64,000 bases of DNA from assembly GCA_013398955.1 (NCBI GenBank), contig VWPU01013484.1, positions 124,001-188,000 on the forward strand. Reading direction: 5' to 3'. Under the pieces are notes generated by a model. The model had not been told where the DNA came from. It ran no database searches and saw only the letters and a list, made by a program, of their open reading frames with translations. Each line of letters opens with the position of its first letter. The stretch's first letter is position 1. Origin of the DNA: Callaeas wilsoni (taxonomy: Eukaryota; Chordata; Aves; Passeriformes; Callaeidae). The translations under genes were made by a program, and so were the position numbers. This document shows, piece after piece, positions 11,777 through 25,100 of this stretch.

Positions 11777-14700
11777 AAAGCTAATTATGAAGAACTGGGA
11801 GAAGCAAGCACAGGGTCAAGCATAGGCTTCCATCCTTCATTGCTAAAGTTTGCAGCATAAACAAGATGATGCTTCATTAACAGACCATACTAATGCCTCT
11901 GCAGTGCTCTCAGGACACAATTTAGGTCCTCTGGACTAGGCTGGGTCTAGTTATTCTATGCAATAACATGTTCTTACTTTTAGAAGAAGATGGAGCTAGC
12001 AACTATTCAAGTCCATAAAAGTTGTTTCGTAGTTGCTTGGGTGAGTGGTATATTGAGTGCAATCATACTTACGATACAAATGGATGGAAACTGACCACAA
12101 TAGAACTGTGGAATCAATATTTAAATGAAGTCATTGTGTCATCTAAATTATGTTTCATTAAAAAATAAATTATTTGTTTGTCATGTTAGCTATTGTGTGA
12201 TGTATGTTTAATTGTAGTCATCTAGTTTTGAGTGTGTCATCTGGAAGACAGTGATACTGAATGGTATTTTGAGGAACTTCTAAATTTTAAGCTTAAAAGC
12301 ATCACATTTGCCTTGGTGGTTTTTTTTCAATGGATAATGAAATTATGTAAGTGGTGGAACCAACAATTAGTGGAAGTGCTTCTAGTTCATGCTAGGATGA
12401 GGCTTCAGCATACTTGGGTACCAGTGGTCAGAGAACATCTGAAAACACTTGAATCCTCTCCGCTTTTTTCCCTTCCCTCTCCCACAGCAAATATAACCAA
12501 AACAGATTATTATGATCCATTATTGCAAACTATTTAATTCCAAGAATCCAGATATGGGATTATTTCAAGGATCAAACACCTTGACTGTTAAAACACAGCA
12601 GTGAGCTCAGATGCTACCACCCAAGATTTAGAAAATTGAGTTTGCAAGAAGCAGCTTTGGATGATTTGATGAGAAATTATTCAGCATCTGAGACTTAACA
12701 ACTTATGTTGCAATAATAACAAATGAAAAAATCCCTGAGAAATAAGCCATCTAGGGTACCAGAAAATCTCTTGAAGTTATGTTTTGGGGCATCAAACAAG
12801 TTCAAGGCTGTTAGGCCTTGTGATTAGCAGCCTGCATAAAAATATTTAGATACAAGCGAGCAAGGTGTCACCTGACTGGAGGTTTGAGACCTGTGCGTCT
12901 TTCTGAATATGTTGACGTTTTTCTTTGAAAGCACACATTAAGAACATCCCGGAAAAAATAACGACGTTAGATGTTGGTTGTCTGCATTTAACATTAGGAA
13001 CGTGTATTTTAAATTTTCTTTTTAAGAAAGGTAATGTTTGAGCTGATGGCAGCAGGGACTTGTGTGTTAGCCATAGGCATCTGGCCTGCTTCCAAGGTCA
13101 GATAGCTTCAAGGGTCTTAAGCCTTAAATCTGAGATTAGTAGTGTTTCTACTTGGAGTTTAATGCGTGGGGTAGGAAACAAGTACTGTCTGCTTTAATTA
13201 CGATACAGCTGTCGCTTACTAACCCAGTAGACAAGGGGCTTCTTTAGATTTCTGGTCTCTGGTTTTCTCCTTGTTGTAAGGCTGAACTGGAGAAGTAAGT
13301 ATGCCATGGGAAGACAGTTAAAAACTTTTGCTTCCTTCGCACAACTGAGTTTTCCTGAATTTTAGTTACATCATTTTAATGACAACCTAGTCCCATCTAA
13401 AATGCTATTTTGTTTCTGCCGTCATCCAGCCACCTGACATCTCTATTCTCTTAATCAGGTAAGCTGCATGGATCAGTGCTCCTTCCCATTTTAAATCAGC
13501 TTCTCACTCTTTTTCCTGAGCGTTGTTTCTGTTGATGAAGTTCTGCTGCTGATGCTCACTGTGTCATCTGTGACCTGCAGGGGTGGTGGGAAGAGGGGAT
13601 AATAAAGTCCTAGATGGGAAGCTGGCTGACAAATCAATCCCTTGATTTTAATGATTCTAATGAAAAAGATGTGCAGGACATTTAATGGAACTACAAGCAA
13701 TGAAGTAAATTCCAGGCACATTTTTTCCTAAGGAGGAATTAAAATGCATCATTATCAGCCATTTGATGCTTTTCTGCATACCACCTCATTGCAATTGCAT
13801 ATCCACTGCTTAACCTGAATTTTGAAGTGCACTGTGTGAGCAGAAGTGTTGATTGTCCTGTGCTCTTCAGTTTGGTTTCTCCATCCTTCTACTTGTCTAA
13901 TTTCCTACTGTTCAGGAAAGAGAAGCAAAATTCTTATCTAATGTGGGCAAAGGTCTGGCATCCGTGATGTTATATAGTGTCATATTTTCAACTATGCAAC
14001 TTATTAAAGAAGAAAAAGCAGTGTACTTTAGTGATATGTTCAATAAATTGGCAAAAATAATGTAAACTTTGCAGCTGATCTTGAAATAGTAGTTTACTAG
14101 TGATTGTAAGGATAAGCACACCTCATTTTTCACTTCTCTTTTGAATGACTTCCAGTTCTTAGTCACATCTCAACACAGAGTATATACCACAGAGAAATAA
14201 CATACTTTTTGCAGATTAGTTTAAAATTACTTTTTTCAGAAGTTATATTATGTAATTGCACCATGAATATACTTTGCTTTTTCGCTCTTACTTGTATACT
14301 ACATTTCTTAATTCAACTGTAGCTCTTACTTTTTGCATTAACTTTTTCACTTTTTTTGTGGAGACTAATGCAGAATGTAGGAAATAATTATTTATATTCT
14401 AGAATCTTAACTATACGTCAGATCTAAAGCAGGAAGAATGGTACCTGCTGAAAACCCCCTACTATCTTAGTCAGTTTAGTTGCTGATGGACCAATTCATG
14501 CCCTTCTAGTTAGAAATAAGTATTAGATAAAGAATAATAAGGAAGACACTTTATATGCTTATCACTATTTTTAAGCCTGCATTTATTTCTCATCGGACTT
14601 CTATTTACATTTGAAAGAGAACCCAGTTGCCAGCAGCCAGCTTCAATTGTGTGAGCTTACTTTAGGCATGTCAGATATAAGCTCTTTAATATGCAAACCA

Positions 14701-16026
14701 AAACATTTAGTCAAAGATATTTCTATCATATATTTTGGGTTGAGTGTTGAGGGATACAGGGATTTGTGAGGCATGAAACTGATGAGAAAATTCTAATCAA
14801 AGCTGCTTGTGAATCTGGGCTGGCTGTGGCTCACCCAGAGTAAAAGGTTATTAGTATCAGTCACTTCTGACTCTTGCTCTCTGTCTTTGATCTAAATGCT
14901 GCTGTACCTGCAGTTCTGCCAATTCAGTTATTTCTTGGCTGGTTTATAATCAGTTTCAGTGAAGGACATATTTGTTCCCCTAGATAAGTTTACATTCCAG
15001 CAGCTTCATAAGGATAAATTTTTTCTTGGATTACACTTGCAAAAAAATTTTGCTGCCAGAGATCACATATAACGTACTAGAAATTCTGTGTACAAAGATT
15101 CTTCAAATATGAGCGCAGTATGTCAGCACACAAATGTATTCAGCTTTTGAATATGGTAAATTCAGACCAAACTAGAACATTCTTGTTCTCTCATGAAGAA
15201 AATCCTGATGTTCTTACTACTGCAGTGAGAAAACTGGAGTGGAAGGATTGTAGAGACTGAAGTTCCATAAAAATAGCTGTTCACACTTTTCTAAATTAGA
15301 GACCAAGAAGTAGCAATTGTGACATTTCTGTTATTATACAGAGTTGATTTGTGTCTGTTCTCTGCAGCAAACCCTTTTTAATTCTTCCTAACATCCTGCT
15401 ATATATGTATCCATAGAGTATATCCTGTATGTGTGCTATGCAATACACGTTCCCATGTTGATTGGATGCCCAGATTGGTTCGAAATGTATAATTTTTTGA
15501 ATGCCTGCCTTGGGTTTGCTGGACTTGGGGAAGATGGTAACAGTCGTTCCCCTCACTTCAGTCTTGCCTGCTGCTGCTGGAAGGGGCGGCTGAGTGAGGT
15601 GCTTGAGATGCTTTACACTGGAGCTCCCTGGCGAGATTGATGAGGAGGAAGAGACAAGAGCATGGGAGGCGTAGGTGCATGAAGGAAGGGGGTATTTATG
15701 GATGTGGTGTGCCAATACAACAGCTTTGTACATGGATTTAGTTTCCAAATCTGTGGGCAACTTCTCTTGAGTTGCACTGTAACTGGTATCCACTTTACCA
15801 GCTCTGTTGGATGTTTTTACTAGCTCAGATCAAAGCTAAATTTATTTTATCTACAGACAACAAAGCTAAAAAGAACAGCCAGTGTCTTGGAAGGCAGAGT
15901 ATGAATTCATATGTGTTATGAAGGAGAGAACTGACAGAAAGATGCTGACCAAATTCAACAAGGGAGAATATGACATACTGTGCTGTGAGGAACCAACTTA
16001 ATTTCGATTTTTGTCTCAACATTGTT

Positions 16027-16926
16027 TGACCAGAGGTATGTGGAGGAAGGGCTGCACATATGCCATTTGCAGGAGGCAGCTAGGAGAAGATGGAGGAAAG
16101 CCGTGTTTCTAGGGAGACTTTGCCTGACAGCCATGCCCATCTCACATGGAGTAGGCAGTCAGTAGGAGACCACCAAGGACACTGTGTCATCTGGAGAGGT
16201 TCTCCAGTTGGGTGGCAAAAGGTCTCCACCAATGGACTGCAGTCGAACATTCAGCTGGGCCAGTGGTCTCCTGCCAGCAGCAGACCTTGGGAGGAGCTGG
16301 GGGGTACAAAAGTAACTGCATCACAAGCTGCTGGGCTCTTTTTTGCCCTTGCTTTTTGCCCTCACTCTTTTTGCTTGCTCTCGCTCACTCGCTCTCCCTC
16401 TTGCTGGCTGGACACCTGTTAACCACCTCCTGTGTCCTGTCCTACCAATTCCATCTTTCTTACCTGCTCCAGCCATCACCTGTCCTGCCCCCCTGCGTTG
16501 CTGCCTGAGCCACCTCCTTCCAACCCTGGGTCGCCGATCCAGTGCGTCACCATGATCCCTGCTGCGACCCTGTCCAGGGTTCTGGACCTCCTGCCCAATC
16601 CCCACGCTCCTCACATCCGGCCGCCTATCGCCGCTGGAGCTGTGCCTGTGGAGCTGCACCTCTCCGGGAGCTGCGCAGGCTCCTCGGCAGGCAGCATGCA
16701 CGCACTCCCACAATGGGGACCTTGATGACGCGCTCCGAAGTTCTGGTGGTAACGCCTGCTTCTTCTCTGTCTCCCCTCTCTCTTCCCTCTCCTATTGTTT
16801 TTCCTTCTCCTTCCTCCTTTTCTGTCTTTCTTGCTCTTCTTTAGTAGGGCAACGCCCTGTTCATTACCAATAAACTGTTCTCAGATATAATATTTGCCTC
16901 GTTTAGCTTAATTCCCTCCTAGACCA
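16027..16926 (+). mobile_element. probable endogenous retrovirus solo LTR
   Basis: This block differs sharply from its AT-rich surroundings. It has a TATA-like TACAAAAG (16305-16312), a pyrimidine-rich leader, a CpG-rich segment (about 16525-16760) and an AATAAA (16869-16874) followed by a TG/T-rich stretch: the order promoter, R, polyadenylation signal expected of an LTR in + orientation. Proposed ends are TG (16027) and CA (16926), flanked by ATTGTT and TTTGTT. Five of six bases match, like the 6-bp target duplications of ERVK-type elements. No gag, pol or env similarity or second LTR was seen nearby, hence solo. Family not identified. The edges are inferred and could be off by tens of bases. 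Confidence 0.55.
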
Positions 16927-17224
16927 TTTGTTTTAAAAGAACACCCCGAAGTTCGCCCTTAGTGGAATGTGGTAGGCTTGGAGGAGATTTTTCATTCTTG
17001 CCCTTGAGAAGGCAAACACCATACTGAAATTAGGATCAAGAGGAGGATTCACAAGACCTGAAGTAATCCTTTTTGCTCTCTTTCCTGTGGGTGGGTATGT
17101 CCCTGGATGACATAGTAGGTACTTGGTTCTTTTCTGTACATTGCTTCTCTGATAAAGATGGAAGCTGGAAAGCATTGGAGATCTCTGAGCACAGTCCAAA
17201 ATTTGCAAAACACATCCTAGAAAG

Positions 17225-17405
17225 ACAGGCTGAATAAATTGGATTGGTTCAGCTTAAAATAAAATTATGAAGTCAGATTGTGAACATAGCAGTCCTCAAG
17301 TGCCTAAAAGGTTGTTGCAAAGAAAAAGATAAGCCAAAAACAATGGAATTGGATTACGAAAGAGAAAGATGGGATTTAGAGGAAGGCAGAAAGTTGTTGA
17401 GGAAA
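17225..17405 (+). mobile_element. degraded CR1 LINE fragment, sense
   Basis: The segment follows the 3' region of the CR1 LINE consensus in sense direction: an AGGCTGA...TTGGATTGGTTCAGC block, then an AGCAGTCCTCAAGTGCCTAAAAGG block equivalent to the consensus 'AGCAGCCTTCCAGTACCTAAAGG', and later an AGATGGGATTTAGA-like block. It is heavily diverged, and the usual 3' end with ATTCTATGA repeats is absent. Recognition is from memory of the consensus; the edges are approximate. Confidence 0.5.
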
Positions 17406-19254
17406 ACAAAATTCCCTCTGTGGCATGTTGTGACTAAGATTGTCTTTTTGATGTGTTCAGGGCACAGCAGTTGTATTTTCAATCTCAGTGAAAAGAGATT
17501 TGCTCAGGAAATTGCTTACATAACTGAAAGCAGCAATGGTAATTCACGTGTAGCTTTCAGTGTTTATGCAAGTGATGGCTGTAGCTTACCAATGCAGAGC
17601 CCGATATATAGCTGGGGGCTTGGGGGGAAGGGTGTTTGGGGGTTTTTTAACTAAACATCAAAGTGATCAAAACTCTTTGGCAAGATATCTTGATACAATA
17701 TATCCGCCTGAGTCACTTCTTTCCAGTTACCTGACACACCAAAGCCCATGGGCCGTGCATGGGGCATATTAATAAAAACCCAAGGTATGAACAGGGGACT
17801 AGCTACTTTGAGGTGGATGTTTCCATAGGGAGAGAGGCAGAAAGCCTTTCCGCAGAAAAGGTGTGAAGTTGAAGACAGAGGCATATTGAGACACGATAGT
17901 GTGGAGGGGAAGACCTTCCTTCATCCTTGGCCTATCCCCAAACTCAAGCTCTTCAGTTGACACAGCTTTTCAAGGCATGCACCTCCTTTCTCTGGTGAGA
18001 GTTGGGAAGAGCATTTCCTTCTGTGGATCCAGCACAAAGAATTAGTTTTACGCTTCTGATGGATGCTTCTATATAGCTTCTATAGCTCCTGTAATGATAC
18101 TGGCTCTCTGGGATTTGACTTTGTTTATTTAATCTATTATCCATTTATCTGTTTAGTTTGTTTTCTCTTTCTTTGTTTTCTAGACTTCTCTTCATTAAGA
18201 GCCAAGGCTTAGGCAATCGTACTGGCCTTCTGTGCTTTCCCCATGGTTTTAGAGCCAATGGCTTATTTTTGCAGCACAAGGAAGTCTCAAAAGGATCACA
18301 TTTCTTCAGATTAAAACAGACAGCTAGGTAGAGGGGAGAAAGGGATTTTTCAAGTGCCATAAGGGACTGCAAAATTTTGATGTGTGCTTACACTTCTTTT
18401 GGCTCAGACCAGCTCTTCATGGAGGCTGGTCTGGGTTCCTGTTCCATTGCAGCTAACCAGATCCATTGGCAATCAGCTGCAGTTAGTACTGCTGCTTAAA
18501 GAGCCGCTTGCTTCTTGCTGGGCTAACAACTTTGCTTTCTAAGTAACATTGCTGTGGTTTAAATAGCAATTCCATTTTTAATAAATTTTACCAAAAAAAA
18601 GAGGGACTATACCATATGAATATATAATAGCATATGAATAATACTAAAGAAGCTATGGTGATAGAAATAACTGTTACCCTCAGGCTATCTGCATCTGTGG
18701 ACAGCCATCTGCAAATTGGAATAATAGCTGTGTTCACAGGGAGTAAGTATTGGTTAGGATAGAATGAAAATACCTGTTTGTTTTTTTTTTAACAAGATAA
18801 TAAATACAAGTGTTCAGCACTGACATTGATGCCAAAAATGTCCCTTAGGAAACTCTGTGGTTGCTTCTATTCCCTTGCATCTCTCAGAGGCTCAGGCCTC
18901 TTTCATAGAGAAAGCTGATACACAGTAATTGGTTATCTCACAGCACGTCCTTCTGCAAGACAGCCCTCAGGTACAAGTGGCAGGGTGCCAGCATAAGCTG
19001 TGAATGAGAAATTAAGTGTTAAACAAAATCCCCTCAGAGGATTTTCATGAATAAGACCCACAGTACTTTGCTGTCATTATGGCTGACACTTTATCTTCAC
19101 AAAAAGAAATTAACATTTTCATCAATAAAGGAATCCAAACTCTAGCTGAGATGTAATTCAGTTCAGTTCCTTTAGCATGTCTAGCACTTCATTAACTAAA
19201 AACAGGCAGCAGAGTCCAGTGAAAAGAAATTTGATTCATTCAGGATGAAGTCAA

Positions 19255-19415
19255 TGGTAGTGAGCAGTGTTCACTGACACGGGGTGTGGGCCCAGAGTTC
19301 TCCTTAGAGCATGAAGTGTAAATTATTGCTCGGCAGCCCTTTCATCAAAGTCAATTAAGGGACGCAAACGCCACGCTGCAGAGAATTGGGCTTATGTTTG
19401 CCAGATCATGATTTA
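19255..19415. other. candidate conserved non-coding block
   Basis: Within the large intron this stretch is locally more GC- and CpG-balanced and free of simple repeats. It combines motifs such as TTCATCAAAGTCAATTAAGG and GACGCAAACGCCACGC. Isolated CpGs persisting inside an AT-rich bird intron often mark constrained sequence. It has no coding frame of interest. This is a compositional judgement only; conservation could not be tested. Confidence 0.3.
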
Positions 19416-21532
19416 CTATAGTGGTTCTAGAGAAGGCAGCTGAGCCTGTTGAACCACTGTGTGATGAAACCAAACTGGCCAGTGCAAGCCAGTGAAATTC
19501 AGGGAGACTATACGAGTATGAAATAACGTTTTCACGGTTTTCAGTGATTCATCATTTAATTCAGTAGAAGACTGCTGAAAGGATAAATAACCAGAAAATC
19601 CTAATGAATATATGTCAGAGGATGTCTCGCTTATAGAGAACCTCATGAATCCTCCTAATTTTTTTTCAGCACCTATGGCTTTCATAGATTTGCCCCAGAT
19701 GTACACTAATTTAGTGTTTATCTTCACCTAGTAAAAATAAGTCAATGGCCTTCTTAATGTATTTGGACATTTCTTGATACACTTAATCGATTCTGCTTTA
19801 ACAAGGTAGTCATTTCTTAGTGTCATTCCACCTAAAATTGTCAAAAAAAGTTCTTATCAGCATTAAAATTCATTTGAAGGGTATACATGCCTGTTAATCC
19901 CAAAACTTTAGAATTGATTATGACAGACAAAAGGTTTTTAACTTCACATTTTGCAAGTAGAAAGTATGTATTTTGATTGCATCACAGCAAAAAAGGCTTC
20001 TTTACTCTGCAGCAATAAATAGTCTGTGATTATAATAGTTACTTTCAAAAAAAAATATATTTTAGTAGTTTCAGGTTGGCAATATGAATAAAATTTGAGA
20101 CAAAAGACTGCCAAACTGAATTATGTGTTTGGAGTATTAATGAATGTATTTTCAGAGTTACTTGTGACATTAGAAAATTATATCATCTAAATCCTTACAT
20201 ACATTTTATAAATTGTTATGTGATGCTGAATTGTTGAACCCTGATAGCCAACATAGATAGCTAAATTCTGGGGAAAAAAATTCCTGTGAGGCATTAGGTA
20301 TTTCAAACCCAGGAAGGAAATTCTTTAGCCCAGGACTCAGGACTGATATTTTTCATGTAATGAATTGGAGGGGCGGGGAAGGCTGGAATGCGAACTATGA
20401 GGATGGAAAACATTTAGTCACTCTTGGAATGATATGAATGTTTTTACAGGAAGCTTAAGTAAACACACATGCTGCTGCTTAGTAGGCTGCAGTTAACTTT
20501 TTTGGACAGTAGACAAAATTTAAACAAGTATGCAGACTCGAATGAAAGGCTGTTGAGCAGCACACCCTTCAGGCCCAGTTTTGAGCCAGTTACCACTTAA
20601 AGCATTAGGTAAAAACACTACTGTTTGGTTACAGGGTTTTTTCCCTTATGTTTTGTTTTATGGTAAATGCTTGAATGCACTGATTTTGAATTTAAGTCAG
20701 TTGATACTAGTTTCATAGGATCAAAACATTTTACTTCTTTTAAAGGTGTAGTCTGTGTTATGAAATATTACAGAAGAGGGAGCTATTTCACTTTCCCCAA
20801 ACACGGGCATGTTCTTTATTCATGTTGGAGATCGTTCTCCTTGTTTAGAACATGATTTTTATTCATTTTTTTCTTTTTCCCCCCAGAAGAGGTTTTCATT
20901 TTATGAAAACAAATGAGATGTTGGACATCCTAGAATCCTGTTCTGTTGAGCTTATTCAGAAGAAATGTTGTGCAGAGGAAAAAGCTTAGACTACAGTAGT
21001 TACTTCCCTGCTTATAACCCGTTTTGTAAAACCATGGAATAGCTACTTCTCTCACATGATATTACTGAAAGTATGAAACAAAACCTTTTTGGAGTTAAAA
21101 TATTGCATTCCAAATGAAACAAAGCAAAGAGATTGTTTTTCATGTAATAATAATAATAAAAATACCTTGCCAAGAGGTGAAGCATGAGTAATGTATTAAC
21201 TTAAAGGAGAACAAAAAAATGAGACTGATTAAAGCCGGTTGTGGCTGTTACTAAATAACTCATAACAGAGAATTGCTCTTACAAACACCTGAAAGAAATT
21301 TTGCTTCCTGTATAAAAAAGCTAGTTTTTAAGTCATGAAGTAGATTCAGGGAGATAGTGTTAGGCAAACATGTACTTATTTTGCAAAAGGAAGGTAATCA
21401 GTACTTGGCAAAAGCATACAGAAATCATCAGAATTTGAAATGTTTGTCTTTTGATTTCGGTTCCTTGATTAGGATTCAACAAGTATATTGCGCTTTCACT
21501 GGAAATGTCCTGTGTTTGTATGAAAGTGAAGT

Positions 21533-22180
21533 TCATGGAGTCATGCAAGTTGGAAAGGACCACTAGAGATTTTTCTAGTCCTATCCTCTGCTCAAAGCAG
21601 GTCCAGTGACAGAAGGATGTCAGGGCCTTGTCCCAGTTAATTTTGAGTATTTTGAAGGATGGAGATCACACAAGTCTCTATGACCATGTCGTAGTTTGAT
21701 GACCCACGTGGTTTAAAATGAAGATCAAAACAGCTTTTATCAAGTTGTAGTTTCCCATTTCATGCTTGTGTTTGTTGTCTCTCATTCTAGCCTGGAGCCA
21801 CCTCCAAGATTAGCCAGGCCTTGTCATCTTTGTACCCTCTGGTTAAGGAGTGGGAGACAGCAGTGGGATGCCCCCTAAGCCTCCTTCCCCAGGCTGAGCA
21901 AACCCTGCTTTGTCTCTGCCCATCCTCATATGCCACCTCTCCAGCTCAGTGGCCTTGTGATGTACTTGCTCAGGGGTGTCCGTGTTTCTCTTCTACTGAG
22001 GAGCCCAAATCTGGACACTACTCCAGCTGTAGGCTTCCAAGTGCTAAATGGAGGGAAACCATCGCTTCCTTATACCTGCAGACTCTGCTTCTGCTGGTGC
22101 AGGTCCCTCTTGTCCTTCACACAAACCAAAACTGAACTCTTGGTTCTCTTATAATATGCTTGGCTTTGCAGTAGAGCACT
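21533..22180 (-). mobile_element. CR1 LINE 3' fragment, antisense
   Basis: Read on the + strand, it starts with the inverse of the CR1 3' end (GAGTCATGCAAGTTGGAAAGGACCACTAG, equivalent to the familiar 'AATCATAGAATGG...TTGGAAGGGACC'). It continues through AGCAGGTCCAGTGACAG, CCCAGGCTGAGCAAACCC, the CTCATATGCCACCTCTCCAG block, and CCCAAATCTGGACACTACTCCAG. The order matches the antisense CR1 consensus over roughly 650 bp, with indels. The weak match past 22130 makes the right edge uncertain. CR1 is the dominant LINE of birds and other sauropsids. Open frames inside it (21821-22239) are remnants or chance. Confidence 0.85.
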
Positions 22181-25100
22181 TGAGTGTAATCCCTCTCTGC
22201 TTTCTGCTACAAACTCTATGGCCAGAGTTCAGATTTTGAACAACTAAGAATATGATACGAAAGTGGGTATAATTTTTCATTCTGGTTCCACACTTAAGAA
22301 GGATTCTATTTAATTAGTTGTCTTTTATATAATTTATAGAAATATGATTAAATCTTCAGTGAATGGTTTGTTTTTAACATGCAGATAAACAGTAGAAGTC
22401 AACAAGATTGCAATAAATTGTCCTTGATTTTTTTCCTTCTTTTTATTTGTTTTCCAAGGCTTCAGAAGTCAATGGTATATTTAATAAAATTGTAATCCTG
22501 AGAAACAAATTTTCCCTGATCTCACTGAAACATGGGTTCATCAATTTCTCTCTGTATCTGAATACTTGAGCAGTATCTCAGGACCTCTATTCTCATTGAA
22601 GTATAACAAATATAAGGCACAGTACTAGACCAGATTGACGATCCTGTGTTCTTGTGTGTGTATTTGTATTAGTTCACATTGGTAACAGAAGAAAATATCT
22701 GCTCTTTGTACTACAAACTGTGCCACATCACTCAGGAGAAGTGGGAGGTCTCAGAAATCAAAAAAGAGGGGTCTAGGGATTAGTTTTGCTCATATTACAA
22801 AAGTATTCTAGATTTTAAAAAATCAGGGAAAATACTATTCCACCTCAAAAACTTATTTTCCTTTTATTTTGACAAGCAGTTTTTGTGTTGGTATTGTTAA
22901 TGTAGGTCCTTAAGGACAAAGCCAGCTCCAAGCATTACTTGAATGTCACCGTCTTCCCTTCTTTCACCATAAATGCAGTTTGATTTCAAGCTGGAATGAA
23001 TGCGATTCAAGATTTGATCACATATTGTAGTATTTTTCAGTGCACTAGTCAGACTGAGGGTCCACCAGCAGCTGAAATAACCACTGTGGATTTTAAAATC
23101 GTTGAAGTTGTTTTTAAGTAAATGGCATTGTAAAAACTTAATTCAAATATTTTTATCAACCTCACAGCAGGCAAATTAATAACCTGCACTAAAATTCAGC
23201 AGAGAAAGTATCAGGATCAGATAGGATATATGGAAGCATGGTGTTCTAATAGGAATCTGCATTTAACTTTATATATAAGCACTTGACATCAGCAAAATCT
23301 GTGTCCCATTAAATAATCCATTGTTTTCATCCAGACTGTCTTCAATCCCCTTCTCTTTATTTTCTTCTCTCTTTCTTTCTACGGTATAGTTGTATTGTTG
23401 GTAAAGCACACAGGCAGAAACAGCACCCGTTTTTCCCACCCATTGTCTGTGCATTTGTGCACTGGATCTTTCTTCAGCCATTTCTACCGAGAGCAGCAGT
23501 GAAAGCCCAGTTCAGATCATGTGGTGGTACATGCTTTTTCAAGCTTAGCTACTGCTTGCCTATTCAAATAGCCAGAAGTCTGGCAGAGCAGATCTGGCTT
23601 TATTTGTTGAGTCTTGTCTAGTGAAGTGAAAAGGCCTGAATTTTTTTTTTTTTTTTTTTCTGGCTGCATTTTTGCACATGTGGGGGTAGGGAATGAAATT
23701 ATTTCTTTTGTCCTCTGCTTGCAGCTCATTGAGAAGCAGGCATGCATACAAAATTACTGTATCTCGGGGCTTACCTTTAGGGAGAGAAGGGAGAAAGAAA
23801 CAGATTTTTAAGCTTGACTGGAAACACTGAGGATGCTGAAAGCAGGCCCAAAAGTGGAAGGTAAGGAATGATAAAGCACAATGAATAGAAGACACACAAA
23901 AACTTTTCAAATTAATATAACAACAGTTTAATTTCGTCTCTTATAAGAAATACCATATTACTGCATGTATCAAAGGTACAAAAACTGTGTCAATGTGTCC
24001 AAGACAAGGGAGCATCAAAACACAGAGGTTTAGTTTTGGAAAGTCAGCAAAAATTATACAACAAATATGTATAGATATATAGATAGATAAAATGATGAAT
24101 ATATATGCTGGTTTTCCTAGATATTAAGTTATACCTGCAAATACAGGGAAGTTATCTTGAGGGGTAGACTTTAGTGATGGGGAGTAAAACACAATCCTCT
24201 TTCTCTCTAGCTTTAGTTTGCAGCCAAGTGGATCAATGAATACTAACTAACCTGCATCTCAACTTTCAGTAAGGTTTTGTAGGCTTCTTTTATGGACCTG
24301 TTTTACCTCACATCTGCAGTCAGATGGTAAAGCTGCAGTCTCCTTCAGTTCTCTGGCTTGTGTTACTGTCAGTGAACTTTGCTCTGAGCAGCAGTAATGA
24401 TTCATATGATTTGTAGTGGTTTTAACTACCTGTAAGTACAAGCATTGCTGTGGCCTTTTTTGTCATTTGAAGTGTAGGGTTTGTGGTGACTGACCGCTAA
24501 CTCGAATGTCGCTTCAGGGTAGCTCTTGTGTTCTGGTCTTTTGCATGTTTAGGATATTTTGGTTAGAGAATGGAGTGATGCTAAAAATCCATTTGGTTGC
24601 AGAACTAGTTTATATACTCAGAGGCCTAAACAGCCAGGATTAATTAATGGAATGTTTCATGTTATTGGTATATATTGGTATATAGCAATACGTTCACAAT
24701 TCCTAAACTAGTGGTTTGGTGAAATTGCAAAACACTTTAAGTATTAGACATGAATGTGATTTAGTCAGATACTTTACTGAATGAATTTGAAAACAACTAC
24801 AAAGAGTTCATTTAGACTAAAAGAAGTCTAGTTCGGAAATCCGTGGATTTTAAACTACTTTTCTCAGTATGGCTGTTCCTCTACACTACACATGCAAACT
24901 CAGAGCTGTGAAATGAAGAACTGATGGAAACCAATCCCTTGACTTCCAAACTAGTTACTTATATTAAATCTCTACCCAAAAAAAAGGAAGGGGGGGAAAT
25001 TTTAATTTAAGTAAGACGATATTTGAGGGATCTAGAGAGACATGATGCCATTATGAAGATTTCCAGTTTGCGTATGAACAAAGCTGTTGGTGCTGTTCTA

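Noticed and set aside
15474..15490. tRNA B-box-like GGTTCGAAAT
   Set aside because: No A box, cloverleaf or T-run terminator at the right spacing could be found. This is a single-motif coincidence.
15296..15793. 165-codon minus-strand open frame
   Set aside because: It has no recognisable family, composition like intron, no splice or promoter context, and lies in a large CRIM1 intron. Open frames of this size are expected by chance over 64 kb in six frames.
16212..16844. Several overlapping open frames on both strands around 16.2-16.8 kb
   Set aside because: The GC-rich LTR body has few stop codons. The peptides are low-complexity Pro/Ser/Leu or Arg-rich, without retroviral protein similarity.
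21821..22239. Three overlapping + strand open frames resembling coding sequence
   Set aside because: They lie inside an antisense CR1 copy and are chance or decayed LINE frames.
23641..23660. T20 run that might mark the poly(A) tail of a minus-strand retrocopy
   Set aside because: Sequence on the expected side (right of the run) shows no recognisable mRNA-like frame and no target-site duplication was found.
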